NCBI GenBank assembly: GCA_037957365.1
Contig: JARHVA010005354.1
Span: forward strand, 281,001 to 345,000
Direction of reading: 5' to 3'
DNA from: Torreya grandis
Lineage: Eukaryota; Streptophyta; Pinopsida; Cupressales; Taxaceae
Length of the DNA: 64,000 nt
Within the stretch, counting starts at the first letter, position 1. The number at the start of each line of letters is the position of its first letter. A model generated the notes under the pieces. That model searched no databases. It was not told where the DNA came from and saw nothing but the letters and a program-made list of their open reading frames with translations. This document shows, one piece after another, positions 38,101 to 51,487 of this stretch. Both the position numbers and the translations under genes were made by a program.

Positions 38101-39645
38101 AGTATCTAAAACCCTCATAAAACCTTATCTAAGACCTTATGAAGGAAATATCATTTGAGATGCATCCAGAAGTGGTCATTTGGACATTAAAATGCTTTGA
38201 ACTCCCCCAATATTCTTTTGATCCAATTACTATGTAGTCTACTTGTATAGAAAAGGTAAAATTAGTTTTTTATAGGTTTTTTTAATGTTCTATAGGTATG
38301 AGAGAGATTTGAATAATGAGAATTATTATAACTCTTTATATCCATCTCTATCCATTTAAAATCCTAGAAACATGTCTGTTACACAGTTCACTATAGGTAG
38401 TCTTAGACAAATAGTGAAGATATAAAGTAACTACCAAGTAAGAAAATGGGAATTCCAATTTTGGATATTTTTAAGGTTTAATTCATCGATTGGAAACTAT
38501 AGATACTATATAAATGTGTCCTATGACCTCTTCCATGTATTTGGTTGAGAAACTAAAGGCCACCTGGATGATAAATGTGAAGGATGCCTATAGTACTAAT
38601 GAATGACTATAGATAGTGAACACAAGTGTCATGAATAAGGCTATTAGTTAGGGAAGCATCTAATGATTGTCATATAATGTTTCCAACCTCCATAAGATAT
38701 TTCATATGTGTCAATTCTCCCTTGTTTAGTTTCAAGTTCTAAAGAGATGCTTCATGATTAAGGTAGTTTTATGAAGGTAGTTGAAGGTCTCTATGCCAAG
38801 TTTGGAGAGTTTGTCATGCTTCAGCTGAACACTTGTAAAATAATACCTTCATGGTATGTTATTCACTTCATTATTATGCAATGTAAATGATTATCATCAC
38901 TTGACACTTGTTGTTTTGACCCTTGAAATCTTCTTCTTATCTATTCTCACATGATCTATAAACTGAAGCCATTTTGGCTTTGTAAAAGAATCCACACCTA
39001 GTATGGTTAAGCCCTATTGGTTTGATACTATATTTTGACTTTGAAATAAATATTTTAAATCTAGTTTTGAGTTCATAAGATATATTGTTTAAGTGTGTAA
39101 AGTTGCTATAGTGAAAGTTCAATTAATCAGTATCTATCCTTACTTTTTCTTAACTCTTTCATGTTTGATGCAAGTATTTTCCACTATAACAAGTCACATG
39201 AAGTGTATTCAAGTGAATTTGTCTATATTTAAGTTTAATTAGTAGCCTTAGTGTTTACAATCTGACCTCTAGTTCACTCACCTTGAGTAGTTCAATGCAT
39301 ATCAACTCCATGTTTGAAATACTAATGTTAGATCAATTCAAGATTTTGAGACTAGTGTCGTGAGTCATGTTTCTTAGTGCAATTTTATGGTGGTCTAGTG
39401 GAGATATTTTTGATATATCACCTCATTATAGTAGTTTATTCCCATGTTAATTCTATCCCTTTTCATCCTAAAAAGTAAGTAGTGTAGGTGATAATCAAGG
39501 AAAGGAGATATAGGGAGCTAGCCCTTAATCCTAGAGGTTTACCTCTGTTATAGGAAATCCATAGGCATAGAGGTAATCCAATGTTACCAAAATCTTAGAG
39601 TATGCTTTAAAAACCATCTCTAGGATGAAATATTTGGTGACAAAA
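35187..39645 (+). repeat. 3' LTR, about 4.46 kb
   Basis: Starts TGTTGACTAATTTGACC and ends ATTTGGTGACA(AAA). Partner of 27221-31674. The exact last base is uncertain by three positions: with a 5-bp duplication it is 39645, by the CA ending it is 39642. Confidence 0.85.
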
Positions 39646-39650
39646 ATTAC
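39646..39650. repeat. Target-site duplication ATTAC, right copy
   Basis: Identical to 27216-27220. Confidence 0.75.
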
Positions 39651-41371
39651 TATACAATGTAATATTCTAAAATGAAACCAAACAATGAAATCCAAGAAAA
39701 ATGTTAAATGGGAACAACAACATATCATAGTCCACTCACATCTATTAGATTCTTAGTCAAAATACTACTATGGCACAATGGCATTACGAATGGAAATCAA
39801 ATAGATGAACTCCAATGTATATTTAAAATAATATACCTAGTTCATATGATCTACAAGCATAATGAAAATAACAAAGATGTACATTAAATAGAGATCCATA
39901 AAATAAGCACAATACCAAGAAATAAGCAAGATACCCACAAAAAATCATATTGATAACAATATATAAATCACAATGTAATGACATGAGCCAAAAAACTCAA
40001 CTAATAAATATTGTTCCCAATATCATTATGATTAAAACCATGCAAGAATAACCCGATGTTTTATGTGTTCCAAGTAAAAATTGTTACCTTGAAAATACAC
40101 AACACAAATCTTTGAAACTAAATGTGTGTTATCTTCCCACACCCCTCTTATTTTATTCCTTTTCTCTATTTTGTGTTGTTTATTATAATTTTCACCTAAA
40201 AAATTTAGTGTAGTGGAATGGCACCATAAATCCATAATACTCACATTCTCCAAAGTTTCAAGAGGTGAACCAAATATACTTTATGAATGATCAAAGAAAA
40301 AAACCTCTAACACAACCAAAACAAGGATGACAATATTCCCATCTCCTGATGGTGATTAGAGTTTCTCCTTCCACTACCTACCACAATAAAACAAAAATAT
40401 TGAAGGTTCCAAGATAAAACTTATGAAACAAAATGATAACAACCCTAAGTCAACATGCCCCATAATTCCAAATCACCAAAACCAAAGTCATTAAAAAACT
40501 AATGATTAATTAAACATGACCATGCCAAATAACCTTGCAACAAGTCTTTTTAACCTCAATAAAAAGGGACCATGGCTTTATGTCCAATAAGCCAATAAGT
40601 TACCTAAAAATTGGACCAACTAATAAATGATAAAATAAGAAACACTTCCAATCAAGTACACATGTTTAAGAGTCAAGGAAACCATGCCAATCATAGATAC
40701 CTAGAGGCATTAAAAAATCATAAATAAAAATGAATAAAGGAACATGGACAAGCAAATGATTAAGTCAATTAAGATATTGATGAGGTGAAACTAAAAGATA
40801 TACTAGTAATATAATTATTTAAGCATGAATGTAAAGTATGCCAACAATGCCTAATTAGAAACAAGATCCTCTTCATACAAGTCTAACAACACAAGAGTGA
40901 TTCTATCCTTCATGATCCTCACTAAGAATGAATAATGATATGAATGAAATGCTAAGTATAAAAATCATTCAAGACTAAGATGATAAATCAACAACTAAAA
41001 TTACAAAATGTCTCATGGAAACTCATTGATTATGTTATAATGTATTTATGGCCATTAAATAACTTCATTATCTGGTTACTGTATCAAGCCTAGCACATTG
41101 GAAAACCTGGTAATCACCCACAAGATGAAATTAGTAGCTTCGTATGATAACTATCTAAATAATAATATATGAATAATCAATCAATAAATCAACTAAAATT
41201 AATGTAGTAAAATAACCCATATTAAAACATCATCTCCATCTACATCACAAAGTGTTTAATCAATCAAAGTTTGATCAATCTAAATGTGATAACAATAACT
41301 TAATATAACAAAACAAGTTCAGTAATAAAATAACAACAAAATTAAAATAATTTACAAATGGGGTCATGACA
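39651..41371 (-). repeat. Outer part of the chromovirus-type 5' LTR
   Basis: Its right end GGGTCATGACA (TGTCATGACCC on minus) and the 800 bp before it match 19561-20353, the 3' LTR beside the polypurine tract. The left edge adjoins the ATTAC duplication. I read it as the continuation of 24606-27220. The alternative is an independent solo LTR, but no duplication around 39658-41371 was found (TACAA versus TTTTT). Confidence 0.6.
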
Positions 41372-42842
41372 TTTTTTACTTATTAAATGAAAAAAATTAG
41401 GACACACTCAATCAACAAGTCATCACAAAAAAACATAGGTACATAGAAAAATCAATCACACAGTCAACCAGAATGAAGCCATAATCAATTAATAAGTCCA
41501 TAGAGTGGCCTTGTCTTCCTAGTGTAGACTTATCCTAACATTTTTTTAAATTATGATTTCAGCCATGACATAATTCAAGGATCATTATAGTCAGTTTTTA
41601 TCAACATCCAACTTGCACAACCAACATAAAATCAGACCCAAGCTAGATTTGTATTTTCTTAAAAAAGTGACTATTTATAGATTTTTTAAAATTATGTATT
41701 TTACATTTAGATTCTATATATTATGTACATTTAAATTAATATTTAAAAATTTAAATGTTTTATTTCATTTCATTCATAAATTAAATCAAAACACATTTTA
41801 AACATTCTAATGAACTCATAATTTGTTTTAGAACACTACTTGTTTTTTATTTTTATTTTTGTCTTAGGATTTCATAAAAAATTATTTAAACTCATAATAA
41901 TGAAAGATTAAACTTCAACCTTGGATCAAAATTTGACACCATGAGTCAATTTTATTCAACCTTATATCTTTATCTAACATTGAAGAAATTGTCTTATCAC
42001 CTCAAATAAACATCTAACATTGAAGCATTTCTCTTTGATTTTAGGTTGAAATTTGTTGATATTTATAAAAAAATATTCAATTTTTTTTATCTTTATTTTA
42101 TATTTAGTGTTTCTTGTTTTTAGAATCTATGTTTTAATAATTTTAAAACTATGTAGTGAATGTTGTTATGGGCTAAATGGTGATCTGCTTTATGGACACC
42201 ATGGTATGATGGGTACCACCCCAATATTCAAGCCATTGTATAAAACTAAAAATTAAGTTTAGTTTCCCTGTACCTCATAGTATATTGGAAAATCTTAGGG
42301 TCCCTTTTTTATACAATATGAATCATCTTTTATCCATTTGATTTGTGGTGCACCTAAGATGAGCATATCACCCAAAGAAGTTATTGTCACTATACCCTTA
42401 GAGATGTGATATTAGGCTACAGGCACAATTTATCCTTTGTATTTATTTATTTATTTACAATATTAGGTTGAAATTAATTTATGAATGATCAAGTATAATC
42501 TAGAGCATATAAATTATTCAAACCCTTGTCTAGATCATCATTTATTCCTTGAATTCTACTTATATTATATTTATAATGGGATTAATGAATGAATGTTTAT
42601 TTCATATGTTGTATATTTTCTTCCCTTTCAACAATTTTTAAATTATGGTGTTGTATGGATAAAATGTAAATCTAATTAGGAAGGTAATTTCTATAATAGA
42701 TATCCTCATGAAATTTTCAACTCTTAGTGTTACAATATCACATCCTATACTCTTGAAATTTTACCATCATCAAAATATTTTTTTTTTCAAAACTAATATT
42801 ATATGGGAATGAATATTGCATAAAATGTTGAAATAAGAGGTA
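41372..42842. other. AT-rich DNA, nothing recognised
   Basis: Short plus-strand frames at 41613-41801 and 42053-42256 are rich in Phe, Leu, Ile and Lys as expected from AT-rich noncoding DNA. No family motif. Confidence 0.35.
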
Positions 42843-44200
42843 TTGGATACAAATAATATTCTACCTCTTGTGAGCAAATCCAACCTAGTACATCTCCTAA
42901 TATCATACCTATTATTGATACCTATTATTATAATGTTCAATTTGAGTTACATCCTATTAAAAATAGATGCCAAAGATCATGTTAGACCCTTTTGTGCTTC
43001 CCCCTCCTTAAATTTAACCTACCTCTATTATTAACTCCATTCCCATTATTTTTCCATGACTCATATTATATTCCCATGTCCATGTTTTTAAAACTAAAAT
43101 AGGGTGACCACCTTTATGTCCCAAACCTAGTTATACTAATAAGAATGTTCTTCATCCTCCACCTCCTCTTATTAATGTTTATAAACCTAAATAATATGAT
43201 CTCATTGATCAATTTCCTAATAATACAACCAATATGTTTATTCTAGAGATATTAAATAAAACACTAGCTTATAAGGATATATTATATGAAATGTTTTAAG
43301 CTAACACTCTTATTATAGATACACAAACATCTTAATTTAATTATATCAAGAATAAATTCAAGTATATTTATATTAATTTTACTATTTATAGGGAATATAT
43401 GCCTCCTAAGCATACCATTAAAAATAATCTTCCATTATTCATGCAAATTCAAATACATGGAAATCTAGTCAAGTGTACATTAAATGATAATGGTTATGGG
43501 ATAAATATTCATAGTTATGAATTACTATATAATTAGGATCCAATAATGATTATATTTCAAAATATGATAAAATTATACATGGCTTTGATAGCATGACCAA
43601 ACAAATAACATGAACTATCACATTAGATTTACTATTGGGCCCTAAAAAGGTATCTAATATTTTTCAAGTCATACATGATCGGTTATAATATAATTTATTC
43701 TTGGGATGGCCTTGGATTCATGTGATGAAGGTTATAACTTCTACATTACATTAATTCATCATGATACATAGGAGTATATGATTCTAACTAATGATGCACC
43801 TTTTTGATATTATAAAACGACACAATCACAATCTGATAAAGTCTTTATTGTACCCCTTGATAAACCAATTCAAATGCTAAAAATGAATATTTATGAAGTG
43901 GGTGGATTAATTAATATAAATAATGTTACACATATTACTCAAATTCTTTAACAAATAGAAAATCCTATCAAATAAGTTATGCAAAATGTGTAATTTTTCA
44001 CATAAATAGAAGAGTCTATTAAAGAAAAGAAACAAGTGTCAATTTATAAAAAAATAATATATTTTAAAATTATTGGTAAATTCATAAAATTATTTTTTTA
44101 GGGTTAAGGAGTATTATATAATTGATTATGAAGATACATAATAACTAAAAAAGATCAACTATGTAAGTTAAATTTTAATGCCATTGATGAAGATGAATAC
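42843..44200 (+). pseudogene. Tat-like gypsy protease remnant, plus strand
   Basis: The frame 43390-43560 reads PPKHTIKNNLPLFMQIQIHG, then LVKCTLNDNGYGINIHSYEL, corresponding to the C(M/T)(L/I)(I/V)D.GS.(V/L)N(I/V).....L active site of Tat-type proteases. Further on, a shifted frame gives YNLFLGWPWIHVMKVITSTL (about 43688-43750), the conserved YNLLLGRPW.H.MK.VPSTLH block. The catalytic Asp is kept (NDNG) but many stops occur. The upstream 42843-43034 open frame may be gag C-terminus; that is a guess. No RT was found downstream to 46 kb. Confidence 0.65.
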
Positions 44201-46162
44201 TTATCTCATTATTTATTTACATTTGTTGATGTGGGTGAATATAGAGACATTTATTATATTAAAAATAGTCATAAATCACTAATTTCAAATAAAAAATATT
44301 TAAAAAATACTTAAAATAATTGCAATACCATATCACAAGCTATATCACAATCAGGTGACTCAATCACTTCTCCTAATATAATAATGACATCTCCCAAGGA
44401 AAAGGTGAAAATAGAGTATTTAAAATATCAAATGGATCAAAATTTAGAGGTAAAAATACAAATTCAAGATCAATTTATATTCAAAAAAAATATTTCTTGA
44501 CAAATCCATTTAAAATCAAAATTCAATCTCATAGTTTACCACTCAAAATATGGTTTAAAAAGAGACACTAAAGTAACATTATTTTTATTTATATCCTCTT
44601 GTCATTAAATCACTTACAGATTGTAAGAAATTAAATAATTTTATAGTTTCTCACTTTAATTAAAATAATATATGCATTCTATCTCTTCTTAAATATATTG
44701 GGTATGGTACATATAATCTCAATAAATCTACAAAACCATGACATTAACTAGGATCTATCACATGACCAATCACTCTTGGTTAGTAAATCATGTTCAACAC
44801 TATTTCACATTGATCACACTTTAGGCAAATATAATTAAATCCTTGGAAGCTCATGAAAGTTATTAATATGAGCTAAAATACTAATTATGATTCTTTAACA
44901 TTTCAACATATTTTCAAAGGATAACATAATTACAACACAAGTGCAAAAAGTAGAGAATATTCCAACAAAGAAATATAATGTAATTATGAATGACATACAT
45001 CATATAATGCATATGATAAATTATAATGGATGAAATATCTATACACCATGATATCCTATTCCAATTGATGTATTATCATGAAATTCAATAATAGGATATA
45101 CCCTCTATGTAGGAACTCCATGGGAGTGTTCCTCAAATCAAGTTATTGGTTAATATACTTTCATATTTCATTTTTTACATAGATTATTTGATTTTACTTC
45201 ATTTATAATTATTCTATAACTTATATAATAATTATTCTATGCCTTGGATTTAATTTTCACTTTAGGTACTTTCCTCCTCTTGATTTTCAAACCGATTCAA
45301 ATAATCCAAAAAAAATATCTTACAATGATTTCAATTCTCTTTATTTATATAAATCCACATGCTTAATATGAATATATATCATGCCATGGATTCCATTTAA
45401 TTTACATGATAACATATATATAATCCTACATTATCCATGAGCATACATAGTACCTTTCCCATTGGGGGCACATACATCCTTGTCTATATCGATCATTTGT
45501 ACTACATTACTATGACTCCTTTACACATAAATTACAGGTTTTCTTGTCTTCCTTATTACTACAATATGATGTAGTATGTTGTTTAAGATTGTTAAAATCC
45601 ATCCCATTTCTTCTGTTTCAAAGCCTTGATTCTTAGCACTTTTCAAACATTTCAAAAATTCAGTAAAATTCAAATATTTCAAAGATTCAAATAAATTCTT
45701 ACATTTCAAAAACAAATATAAATATTTTTAAAAATTTAAAATCAAAACCTTAAAAGCATCTTATTATATTATTATCTTACATATTTACATAAGTCATTTA
45801 TTTCATGTTAATTAGATAGTATATTTTAGTTTTTAATGCACAATGTTTTTCATGAGGTATTTGTGTGTGATACATGACATACTATTACACACATCTTTAA
45901 TGCCAAACTTCCATTTTTTACCAAAAACCCTGACAAGTCTGGCACATATTTCATTCTCCATGGACACTTCAACAGGTTGTATCTATCCACAACCTCTCTA
46001 CCATGATGATCTATATATAATATAAATGTTTTTCTAATCACTCATATTTTACATTTTTTTACATGGATATGTTATTTATAAGCAATTACATTGATACATA
46101 TGATTGATATAGACTAGTCTCATTTGTTCCATGCTTCCAATCTTACTTTACTACATAATAAG
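44201..46162. other. AT-rich DNA, nothing recognised
   Basis: Possible decayed pol of the preceding remnant (for example YIKNSHKSLISNKKYLK near 44240-44310), but no catalytic motif can be read on either strand. Confidence 0.35.
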
Positions 46163-47072
46163 TGTTACAACCCCACTAGATTACTTGAAAGTCACATTTT
46201 TTTTCTAAAGTCCAAATGGTTTACTTATAAAATACATCAATAACTATCTGTAAAATCATTATTTGGATAATAAATGCATATAAAACATTACATGAAAAAA
46301 TGTATTAACCCACTAGTTAATAAATTGATCCATTTAGTTTTCAAACAACTTATAATAGATTATAAGATGAATAATTCTCATAAAATGAATAGTGTAAGGA
46401 ATAAAGTACAATAAATCACTGGTATGATCCACATTATAATGATAAATAAACATACAACCACTACTATCATAATATTTAGAATTAATTACAATAGCATAGT
46501 CACTAAGGTGATGACTAGCCATCAAATATTAATGTACTATATAGTCAAAATATGCAATATTATATATACAAAAATACAAATGAGCTTCACAAATAGCTCG
46601 GTGATCTATAAATATAGCCATGAGTATGATTACAAATAGTTAAATAATTGAACATAGGGAGAGCATTATATAAGTGTTTTACCTCTAACCATATACCATC
46701 GATCTCCCACCACACCTTCCCACTAGGAGTGTCCCTACCCTTCATAGAGGGGTAGATAAGAATAATGTAGATATTGAGAAGTCAACTAGAAATTATGTGT
46801 GTAAAATAAGTAATACATGCAATAGTCACATAGACCATGGAAACTAATCCTCTATATAATATAGCATAAGCATACACATGTAAACTAGAAATTACAGTAA
46901 AATGTAACATTGTTTTGTCCAAAGTTTTGATTAGATAAACTAGATCTCACATGGATCCAAATTAATTCCACTCACATAAAATCTATGATAATGAATCAAA
47001 AAATCAAGTGATATCAGTGGGTAGGTATATAAATTTCAAATCAACACTCTCATATGTGTGTCTGTGTGTGTC

Positions 47073-47092
47073 TATATATATATATATATATA
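47073..47092. repeat. (TA)10 microsatellite
   Basis: Short perfect TA run after a TGTG/TCTG stretch. Confidence 0.9.
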
Positions 47093-47359
47093 ATCTATGA
47101 AATAAGTATAATAATTTTCACATATGTATTAAAAGTAGAATAAATACAGATTGAAACATGCACCCAATCCAAATAATATGTAAGGTAAAAACAATCATAA
47201 TTCAATAATCACATTGTCTCCATTCACTAAACCTCAATAGTGATATGTATATGTTTTTCAAATAAACTATATACAACCTAGTCATACACTTAGATCTCAT
47301 AACAAGAATCCAAGACTAAAACACTATAATATTTTCACAACATATCTCTATCAAAACAC

Positions 47360-47364
<5 letters not shown>

Positions 47365-47414
<50 letters not shown>

Positions 47415-47474
47415 GTGTGGGTGTGTGTGTGTGTGTGTGCCTATTTATATGTGTGTGTGAATGTGTGTGTGTGG
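47365..47474. repeat. (AT)n-(GT)n compound microsatellite
   Basis: About 23 AT repeats (47366-47411) pass into imperfect GTGTGG/GTGT runs to about 47474. Confidence 0.9.
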
Positions 47475-47938
47475 GTGGGCGGGTATAAAAATTAGTGGAC
47501 ATTATGAACAATGAGTCTTAAAATAGTTCATAAGACCATAATTATTCTATATTAATTAATAGATTATCCTTTCAAGACTCATTCCTTAATTTACTCAATA
47601 CATGGAGATATCATATTGTAATTGATATAAAATTATAGTGTATAAAGGTTTCTTAACAAAATATATCCTATTGATTACATATAATAAAGAGCCATTAAAA
47701 ATAATACAATGTGTGTATATAATATACATAAGTTTGCTCTTCAATGTTTTTTAGTTGTTTTAAGATCCTATTAAAATTCATACAACACATGGATAATTGT
47801 TATCATCAATAAACATAGTCACACATATAATTCATACTCATAATATCCAATCATAACCTACAACCATACTAGTTTAATATCATCACAAGAAGATAAAAGT
47901 ATGCTTAAATTGAAGATATCATTATTAGTTGACTATGC

Positions 47939-48083
47939 ATATGTAGTTGAATATAATAATCTTATATGTATATATAAAGATATATACATACATTGTTATT
48001 TATGCATACCACTAAAATAGTTTTCAAAGACCCAATATTACCATGGTAAATACTCAGATACTATTATTATATTAGATAATGTA

Positions 48084-48135
<52 letters not shown>

Positions 48136-48176
48136 CCTCATATGCACACACGCACGCACATGTGCATGCGCGTGAC

Positions 48177-48209
<33 letters not shown>

Positions 48210-48725
48210 ACATATAAATGCATATTTATACATTTATATCTATATATAATTGATCACAAATTTTTAGTCTATATTAAAACTCAACAAACAAAAATTGAGT
48301 CCCTATAATTTAATAGTGTGTAAATATAGGTCTATGTCTTCAATATGCATAAATAACAAATAATTTCATCATATAATAATTATGTTTTCATGTTCCATAC
48401 AAAATAATGTCTTCCTATTGTCCTTCTATTATTTATCAATCAAATCAAATGCCCATGCTATCAATGAACTATAGCTAGTTTATTAAAATCCATTCATATG
48501 TAAGCTCAAGTTTATGTAGATTTCACAAAGACAATGTGTGATTCAAGTTAAAAATTTGAATGTATGCCTAAAAAATCCCTATGTTGTCTAAGTTTCCTTC
48601 TAATATGGATCTCAACCAATACTACAACACTAAAGAATTAAGAAAGCATAAATTTATTTTCCCTTTCATGATTCAAGAAAGTTTTATGTTGCCATAATGA
48701 CACAAATGTTAACAATTATTTATAA
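47939..48725. repeat. 787-bp tandem duplication, copy 1
   Basis: From atatgtagttga to aacaattatt. It is collinear with the next copy and contains (GT)10-(AT)16 at 48082-48132 and (CA)14 near 48179-48207. A CG-containing stretch (gcacacacgcacgcacatg) between the two tracts is missing from copy 2. Confidence 0.9.
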
Positions 48726-49550
<825 letters not shown>

Positions 49551-49626
49551 TATTTTAGGATCATCTATCCTATAACACTTAGTTTCCTTTCTAAATATGG
49601 CTTGATCTCACCTATATAATCCTATG

Positions 49627-49800
49627 GGTGGAATTGAGTTCCATCCTCAGGTCTATAGATCTGAAGCTCTAGATATTTTATGTAATATTTTTACATATAA
49701 AATTTGGTTTTTTCTTACTTGCATTCTTGATATCATCAGTACAGGTGTGTGGATGGAACCAAGTTCCATACCTAGGTCTATAATAATGAAACCCTAATTT
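49627..49800. repeat. Diverged internal duplication, about 125-bp offset
   Basis: ggtggaattgagttccatcc and ggatggaaccaagttccata, each followed by a variant of ctaggtctata, lie about 125 bp apart inside the LTR. Confidence 0.55.
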
Positions 49801-51093
49801 TATTTTAGCCTAAAACTATCATTTAACTCATTCAAACAAGTATAATAAAACCCATAATAGATATCACTTTTTACTTGCCTTTTAAGTATGCAATCAATGA
49901 TTAAAATGTCAATATGAACTAACTTGGTTATATAGTGGTTAATGTCTAAATGTTTGCAATGATAACTTTACTCTTCATTAGCTGAGCTATGGTCCATTCT
50001 CTTTCTCTATGATATCTCATTTTCCTCTCCTTTATTTCTTCTTATCATTTTCCAAAACCCTATCCATGTTTTGTATGACCAGTCCATTCTCCAACTAAAC
50101 TACATGTGGTCTATTAAAAACTCACCTTCACTTCCACTTATTTTTTATGCCAAGCCTAATAAATCATAATCCATTCCCAAAATTTATGGCATGGCTTCCA
50201 CATACAACTTATCCATCATTATGAATGGTTGAGTCAACTCTATAACCTTAAAGCTAATTTATTCCCTTTTAAATTTATGATTTTTGAAAATAACTTTACC
50301 AAAAAAAATCCAAAGTTTTGAATTCCCCTTTTTAATTAAATTATTTTGGGTGATTTCACCCTATTATACCCCATATTTATGATAATAAAAAGTGATAATC
50401 AAGTAAAAAAATAAAATAATATAATTAAACACTCAACTTTTACCAGTTAGAATGCATTCAAAGTTAACACAATATAATATAGTTCCTAAAAATAATTTAA
50501 GAAACATAACCACTCAAATCGTAGACTTCACATACTATGAAAATAATGATAAGTGATGAAGTTAGATATTAAAAACACGTCTCATTCATTTACAAGATAA
50601 ACAATGCGAACAACATTCATCATTTAAGTAGAATTCTAATTAACATTCATTTCAACTAAGAAAACTAGAATGTGGTGTGTGTAGGTTTGGCTTAATTCTC
50701 TCAATCCTTAATGATGGTATTTTCACCCCCTCTATGATTATAATCTCCCTCTACACTACTTGTGAGGGTAAAAAATTCCCACAACCACATCGATTAAATA
50801 AAATGTAGTGAGTCCAAGATTATAAGAAATAATTATATACTTAGAATATATAAGAATAAATAAGATGTTATAATGCAAATCATTTACAAATGAAATAATA
50901 GTCAACATGATCATAGAACATAGTGTAAGCATTTGCAATTTTTATCCAAAATAATAAATGATCATGAAAAAAATAATATGATTGCCAATCATATAACATA
51001 AATATCTAAATTATACATAAAAACTATAAATCATTGGTTCCATAGTCCCTACTAATTCTTAAGTAGTTTTATAGAGTGGTATTGGATATGACA

Positions 51094-51104
51094 TCCTTCC
51101 CCCT
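51094..51104 (-). other. Polypurine tract
   Basis: AGGGGGAAGGA on the minus strand, immediately before TGTCATATCC. Confidence 0.85.
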
Positions 51105-51487
51105 AAAAGAGGTCATCATCTTAGTTAATTTTATTTTAAATAATAGTTTAGGAAATAAAAATAATATTCAATAGAAAAACCATTTAAATAAATGAGGAAA
51201 TAACCCCAAGAATTCCTCATAGTTTTTTCATGTAGCACTATTCTTAGAATATTGGTCCCACTGGACCTTGTATTATGATAATTATCTATTACACAAACTA
51301 AAATTGCAAGGATAAATTATTATAATTGGTTCTAATATGACCACCTATGTATATAGAACATATAATGCATTCTAATTCCAATATATGATAAGGATCAACT
51401 ACATAATTTACTGAGATAAGATACATGAAAAACATTAAGCATTTGATCTAAAGCTGGAGGAAATTCAAGTATATATGCTATAGGATT
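51105..51487 (-). pseudogene. Gypsy integrase C-terminal end, downstream half
   Basis: The minus strand reads LDQMLNVFHVSYLSKLC (about 51405-51455), the LP..L..VH.VFHVS.L.KY motif that ends chromovirus integrases. The upstream half of the same region lies beyond 61593, separated by the 10.1-kb plus-strand element. After the motif the reading decays before the polypurine tract. Confidence 0.75.
51483..51487. repeat. Target-site duplication GGATT, left copy
   Basis: Matches 61593-61597 exactly. Confidence 0.8.

Larger units (their letters stand above)
27221..39645 (+). mobile_element. 12.4-kb non-autonomous gypsy-like element with 4.45-kb LTRs, gag and protease only
   Basis: Two direct repeats of nearly equal length (27221-31674 and 35187-39645) flank a 3.5-kb interior. 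The ends carry duplication ATTAC. The interior holds a primer-binding site, a gag gene and a protease remnant, followed by about 1.5 kb without any RT, RNase H or integrase motif. This is the layout of large non-autonomous families (LARD or TR-GAG type). The LTRs differ at many sites, by eye of the order of 15-20% in a sampled stretch, so the insertion is old. LTRs longer than 4 kb are at the upper end for plants. Confidence 0.8.

Noticed and set aside
39658..41371. Reading 39658-41371 as an independent solo LTR
   Set aside because: Flanking pentamers do not match, whereas the ATTAC duplication supports continuation from 27220.
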